Below are positions 18,864 through 21,774 of a stretch of DNA of 21,774 bases, one piece after another. The notes beneath the pieces are model-generated. The model was not told the DNA's origin and searched no databases. It saw only the letters and a list, made by a program, of their open reading frames with translations. Position 1 is the first letter of the stretch. The number at the start of each line of letters is the position of its first letter. Position numbers and translations under genes: made by a program. Origin of the DNA: a virus; the IMG/VR virus record IMGVR_UViG_3300021115_000021, positions 1-21,774 of that record. One strand, written 5' to 3'.

Positions 18864-19309
18864 GCCAGAGTTCCACCTACATTTTCATAGAAGGCTTTTA
18901 AATAGCTCATCAAATTGGTATGTTGTCCATAAGGACTATTAGGCATAGATGCCCAGATGCGGTTGGCTTTAATAATCGCTTCTTCAAAATGTCCCTGATT
19001 GATTAAAAGGTCTGCCCCGACCTCTTTAAGCATCTCTAAAGCGATGCAATCTTGAGAGTGAGGGGAGAAGTCAGGCAAACCCAAAGAAGCCTTGTAGAAG
19101 TCGTAATTCCTCTCTAGGATTTGATATTTTCCTGCTGCGGTAGAAGTAATACCTGCTGCGGTAATGTGCTTTCTGGGATGATCTGCATAGCTGGCAAACA
19201 AAGTACCACCATAGAGCACATTGTAGCCATTGTCAGAATGAGCTAATAAATCCCTGCCAATCTCAGAAAAACCAATGGTCTTTAGCAAAGCAACTTCATT
19301 ATTAGTCAT
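18860..19309 (-). CDS. Endolysin, lambda-R-like transglycosylase (GH104 type)
   Basis: A 149-residue peptidoglycan-cleaving enzyme. It carries the family pattern in order: LKTIGFSEIGRDLL with the catalytic Glu16, GYNVLYGGTLFASYADHPRK, STAAGKYQILERNYDFYKAS, LPDFSPHSQDCIALEMLKEV and RIWASMPNSPYGQ. No signal peptide or SAR segment is visible, so release should depend on the holin. It overlaps the Rz gene as ATGA. Confidence 0.9.
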   Translation of the reverse strand: MTNNEVALLKTIGFSEIGRDLLAHSDNGYNVLYGGTLFASYADHPRKHITAAGITSTAAGKYQILERNYDFYKASLGLPDFSPHSQDCIALEMLKEVGADLLINQGHFEEAIIKANRIWASMPNSPYGQHTNLMSYLKAFYENVGGTLA

Positions 19310-19713
19310 TTCAAGCCCGACTGCTGATTAACAAAATCAATTAAAGACTCTAGTTGTTGGGTGGTTGCAGCGCATTTTTCAACAAATTGTGGGTCTGAGG
19401 GAGTGCCAGCAGTTCCTTCGGTGGTTGGCTTGGTGCAGGACAATTGACCGCAACTGGAGTAGTGCATCCCACCATAATAAGACTTAATGCGAGCCAGCTT
19501 ATTTTCGTAATCATTTTGCACCTGCTTGGTAATAAGTTGTTGTTGAACTAAAAGGTCTTTATTGTGTTGCTCTTGAACTCTACCTTCAGTTTCTACTTTT
19601 TCTTGGTAAGCCACCAGCTTAAGATGATATACATAACACCCACTACAAAAGCTAATGAATAGACCCAGAGCAATAAAGAGAACTTTGAACCAAACATTAG
19701 GCTGCATTTCCAT
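19306..19713 (-). CDS. Rz: Rz-like inner-membrane spanin
   Basis: A 135-residue protein with an N-terminal signal-anchor helix (VWFKVLFIALGLFISFCSGC) and a periplasmic coiled coil (QEKVETEGRVQEQHNKDLLV, then QVQNDYENKLARIK), as in Rz. The C-terminal part has three Cys residues and ends in a helix. It overlaps the holin candidate and the endolysin, the usual place. ATG at 19713 or 19707 are both possible. An outer-membrane partner (Rz1) is nested within it in another frame. Confidence 0.85.
   Translation of the reverse strand: MEMQPNVWFKVLFIALGLFISFCSGCYVYHLKLVAYQEKVETEGRVQEQHNKDLLVQQQLITKQVQNDYENKLARIKSYYGGMHYSSCGQLSCTKPTTEGTAGTPSDPQFVEKCAATTQQLESLIDFVNQQSGLK
19350..19514 (-). CDS. Rz1: Rz1-like outer-membrane lipoprotein spanin, nested in Rz
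   Basis: A 54-residue frame wholly inside Rz in a different reading frame. It begins MITKISWLALSLIMVGCTTP: a positive n-region, a hydrophobic segment and a lipobox ending at Cys17. A short Pro-rich part follows (NCPAPSQPPKELLALPQ, ending LQPPNN), as in Rz1. AGGTG stands 6 nt before the ATG. The nested arrangement is the same as lambda Rz/Rz1. Together they fuse inner and outer membranes at the last step of lysis. Confidence 0.88.
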   Translation of the reverse strand: MITKISWLALSLIMVGCTTPVAVNCPAPSQPPKELLALPQTHNLLKNALQPPNN

Positions 19714-19933
19714 CTTTCATAGTGGCAGCTTGAGAGCCTACATAGACACCGCCACCGCCCAGAATTGCGCCTAAACCCATACCAAATCCAGAAAAATCAA
19801 TATTATGATTATAAATAGTGTGAAGAAAACCAAGAGCAACAATAGAAATAATTCCCAGAAATACACCAAATCTGGCTATGCACCAGGTTTCATTGTCATT
19901 TTGAGTCAACAAGTCGACAAAAAACTTTTTCAT
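19697..19933 (-). CDS. Holin candidate, two membrane helices
   Basis: A 78-residue protein with two hydrophobic segments (FGVFLGIISIVALGFLHTIY, and FGMGLGAILGGGGVYVGS with a Gly-rich run). Size, topology and its place just upstream of Rz and the endolysin suggest a holin or related small lysis membrane protein. No named holin family was recognised. It overlaps the Lys-rich gene as ATGA and Rz by 17 nt. Confidence 0.6.
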   Translation of the reverse strand: MKKFFVDLLTQNDNETWCIARFGVFLGIISIVALGFLHTIYNHNIDFSGFGMGLGAILGGGGVYVGSQAATMKDGNAA

Positions 19934-20136
19934 TTTTCAGAGAGTTTAACTAATCGCTTATTGGCTTTTTTGACTGCTTTCTTTTTGGCAGGAGCAAAAT
20001 GAGTTTCTAAAGGTTTACGAGTAGTCGCTTTTTTAAGAGTAGGTTTTTTAATCTGTTTTTCTTTGACTTCTTCTTTTACAGGAAAATCAGGATATTTAGG
20101 CTTCTTTTTGAGTAAAGCGCAGATCATTTTAAACAT
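19930..20136 (-). CDS. Lys-rich small protein
   Basis: A 68-residue protein that is very basic (KKATTRKPLETHFAPAKKKA and similar), otherwise low in complexity. It resembles histone-H1-like Lys/Ala tails and might bind nucleic acid or a negatively charged membrane. The start overlaps the previous stop as TAATG and the end overlaps the holin candidate as ATGA. Function unknown. Confidence 0.62.
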   Translation of the reverse strand: MFKMICALLKKKPKYPDFPVKEEVKEKQIKKPTLKKATTRKPLETHFAPAKKKAVKKANKRLVKLSEK

Positions 20137-20402
20137 TATGATTTATCCATTTTATTGTCAAGTTTTGTCATAATTTGGTCTAATATATGCTCAATTCTAG
20201 ATAATCTATAGTCCAAATCTGCTTTTTTAACATAATCATTGGGAAGCATTACTTCTAAACCCTTTAAATCTCTAGCCAAAATAGTTTGATTTTTAGCCAA
20301 ATTATCTTGACTCTTGGAGATACTATTAACCCAATAGCTAATAACACCACCACCAATAAAGTAAACTAGGGTTAAACCAGCGAAGATAGCTTCCCAAGAC
20401 AT
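20136..20402 (-). CDS. Small membrane-anchored coiled-coil protein
   Basis: An 88-residue protein with one N-terminal membrane helix (IFAGLTLVYFIGGGVISYWV) and a helical, coiled-coil-like remainder (DYRLSRIEHILDQIMTKLDN). Such proteins are frequent between tail-fibre and lysis genes. It could be a lysis accessory or tail-related protein. Confidence 0.63.
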   Translation of the reverse strand: MSWEAIFAGLTLVYFIGGGVISYWVNSISKSQDNLAKNQTILARDLKGLEVMLPNDYVKKADLDYRLSRIEHILDQIMTKLDNKMDKS

Positions 20403-20405
20403 GAT

Positions 20406-20633
20406 TTATGCAGCAGTCGCTTCTACATCAGTTACTACTGAAGGATCAGTAGCATTAGCAGCAGCATAAGCATCTTCTAATGCCTTTAATTGTGCTCCAA
20501 CTACCTGCTGATAGTTTAAAGTTAACATTGCTGTCTCAGAAGAAGGCTTGCTGGCAATATATGACCAAATTGTAAAAGCCAAATTAGCTGGAATAGTAAT
20601 AGGTTGATCTTTAAAAACATCGGTTGGATTCAT
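20406..20633 (-). CDS. Hypothetical protein
   Basis: A 75-residue mostly helical protein (PANLAFTIWSYIASKPSSET, then QQVVGAQLKALEDAYAAANA) that I do not recognise. The second of two tandem ATGs is chosen because GAGG stands at better spacing before it. It is set between tail-fibre-adjacent genes. Confidence 0.62.
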   Translation of the reverse strand: MNPTDVFKDQPITIPANLAFTIWSYIASKPSSETAMLTLNYQQVVGAQLKALEDAYAAANATDPSVVTDVEATAA

Positions 20634-20685
20634 CATTTTCCTCTTTAAGTTAGGGCATCATTGCCTGAAAATATTATATATTAAA

Positions 20686-20904
20686 TTACTTAGCAATAGC
20701 TTGTTCAAAAGGTGTTAAATCATTACTTCCATAATATGCAGACCCTTTTGCAATCTGAATATTCAAATGGTCAATATTCCGTTGTTTGCAAGCAGCCCAT
20801 TCTTCGTCAGACATAAGCTCTGGTTTTCCAGCAGTCAATAAATTGACGCTATCCATAGCTGCTTTATAGTCCTGTGCTACTTGTTGTTCTTTAGTTAATT
20901 CCAT
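20686..20904 (-). CDS. Hypothetical tail-region protein
   Basis: A 72-residue helical protein (ELTKEQQVAQDYKAAMDSVN, then MSDEEWAACKQRNIDHLNIQ, then LTPFEQAIAK). The MSDEEW and TPFEQAI patterns recur in small phage proteins encoded beside tail fibres, which might be fibre chaperones or attachment factors. No firm function. Confidence 0.63.
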   Translation of the reverse strand: MELTKEQQVAQDYKAAMDSVNLLTAGKPELMSDEEWAACKQRNIDHLNIQIAKGSAYYGSNDLTPFEQAIAK

Positions 20905-20906
20905 TT

Positions 20907-20990
20907 TTATGCCTTTTTGTATCGGTTAATAATATTAAAAATGTGCATTAAAAATACTGCAACAAACCCAAGCCAAAATAAATATTCCAT
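20907..20990 (-). CDS. Small single-helix membrane peptide
   Basis: A 27-residue peptide (EYLFWLGFVAVFLMHIFNII, then basic residues) with one membrane helix and a positive C-terminus. AGGAG from the end of the tail-fibre gene stands 9 nt before the ATG, and it ends 2 nt before the next gene. Function unknown. Confidence 0.5.
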   Translation of the reverse strand: MEYLFWLGFVAVFLMHIFNIINRYKKA

Positions 20991-20994
20991 TTTT

Positions 20995-21774
20995 TTATGC
21001 TCCTAATTTAGCTTCTAAAGCGGTTACTTTTGCGTTGAGTTCTTGGATTGCTTTAATCATTGCTGGCACTAATACTGAAGAATCTACTTGCCAAGGCTTA
21101 TCAATAGAACCATCTTCTTTATCTACACCAGCAACAACAGCTTCAGGAGCTATTTCATTTAACTCTTGTGCAATTAAACCAAAATCTGTTTTTTCTTGAT
21201 TTTTTTTCCAATCAAAACTTCTAACTTTTATGTTTGCTAATTTATCAAGACCTGAACCAGCATCAACAATGTTTTCTTTTAATCTTTGGTCAGATAAAGA
21301 TGTAAATAATGTTGTTGAACCAGTAGATGTAATTTGTCCAACGGCAGAGCCGTTATAAGTAAAATAACCAAAATAAGCTGTTCCTGATGAAAAGTTAGCA
21401 TTAGCAACAAGCATACCAGAGCTAGCAGAAGTAGACCTAGCTGTTAAAACATTTCCGCCAGCCACAGGTGCGTTAATAACAAATTGTCCTGAATTATCAA
21501 TATATGCTCTAGGATTACCATCGCCATCAGATAACACAATGTAGTTACTTAGTGTGCGGATGTCTAGACCGCCTTGGTTGCCGTTGTAAGTACCAATAAT
21601 GGTGTTTTTAGTACCTGAAGTAATTAAATATCCAGCACCATTACCTAAAGCGGTGTTATATCCACCAGTTGTTGCTTGAAGTGCGTAGTCACCAATAGCT
21701 GTATTATTTACAGCAGTTGTAGCAGAATACAAAGCATAGCCACCAACTGCCACATTTAAAGCTCCACCACTTAC
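20995..21774 (-). CDS. Tail fibre with YadA-like repeats and S74 chaperone, 5' end missing
   Basis: The frame is open to the right edge, so only the last 259 residues are seen. The first part shows the repeat G-Y-x-A-L...T-T-G-x-N-T-A-L-G (VGGYALYSATTAVNNTAIGD, then YALQATTGGYNTALGNGAGY), typical of trimeric YadA-like head repeats. A strand-rich region follows. From about residue 160 there is a peptidase S74 intramolecular chaperone domain: LFTSLSDQRLKENIVDAGSG with the self-cleavage site before SDQRLK, then SFDWKKN, DFGLIAQELNEIAPEAVV and the C-terminal coiled coil MIKAIQELNAKVTALEAKLG. The domain trimerises the fibre and is then cut off. The fibre should bind the host surface. Confidence 0.9.
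   Translation of the reverse strand, partial: VSGGALNVAVGGYALYSATTAVNNTAIGDYALQATTGGYNTALGNGAGYLITSGTKNTIIGTYNGNQGGLDIRTLSNYIVLSDGDGNPRAYIDNSGQFVINAPVAGGNVLTARSTSASSGMLVANANFSSGTAYFGYFTYNGSAVGQITSTGSTTLFTSLSDQRLKENIVDAGSGLDKLANIKVRSFDWKKNQEKTDFGLIAQELNEIAPEAVVAGVDKEDGSIDKPWQVDSSVLVPAMIKAIQELNAKVTALEAKLGA

Overview
The window is a piece of a tailed double-stranded DNA phage genome (Caudoviricetes) or an intact prophage segment. The terminase, portal, head-morphogenesis and tail-fibre genes show this, and no host housekeeping gene is present. The Rz/Rz1 spanin pair and a lambda-R-like endolysin point to a Gram-negative host. The DNA looks AT-rich. I saw no integrase, tRNA gene or CRISPR array. 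The host genus cannot be read from the sequence.

Layout. (1) 9472 to 1, minus strand: packaging and head module in the order terS, terL, portal, (interrupting cassette), a small linker protein, a head-morphogenesis protein and a Nudix-domain protein that runs off the left edge. (2) 2302-5497: a cassette of small genes between portal and head-morphogenesis protein. It has two minus-strand sigma70-type promoters and one plus-strand promoter, each with a 15-bp near-palindrome in its spacer. It encodes a Mesh1/SpoT-like (p)ppGpp hydrolase, an XRE-type regulator, an LPD29-like protein and several unknowns. (3) 9639-11080, plus strand: a metallophosphoesterase with an N-terminal helix-turn-helix and an HslV/proteasome-beta-like protein, divergent from terS. 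(4) 14070 to 11088, minus strand: replication module with RusA resolvase, a replication initiator carrying five GCTAGC sites, small winged-helix and coiled-coil proteins and a Ref-like HNH nuclease. (5) 14154-18660, plus strand: recombination module with a Sak3-type annealing protein, an HNH endonuclease, a YqaJ/lambda-type exonuclease and SSB, followed by a string of small genes including a PD-(D/E)XK-like nuclease. (6) 21774 to 18657, minus strand: tail fibre with YadA-like repeats and an S74 chaperone, small membrane proteins, a holin candidate, Rz with nested Rz1, endolysin and a zinc-finger protein.

Working together: the annealing protein, exonuclease and SSB form a lambda-Red-like set, with RusA to resolve junctions. 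TerS/TerL package DNA through the portal. Holin, endolysin and spanins lyse a Gram-negative envelope. Many genes overlap by ATGA or TAATG, so translation is probably coupled across the operons.

Most notable: the portal protein ends in a RelA/SpoT-like nucleotidyltransferase domain. A stand-alone (p)ppGpp-hydrolase homologue lies 2.4 kb downstream on the same strand and a Nudix domain lies further down in the head module. This looks like an alarmone or pyrophosphate-modification system tied to the virion genes. Two regulatory layers also stand out: promoters with an operator-like dyad between -35 and -10, and a CACGAAAGG leader before ten small genes but before none of the structural genes.
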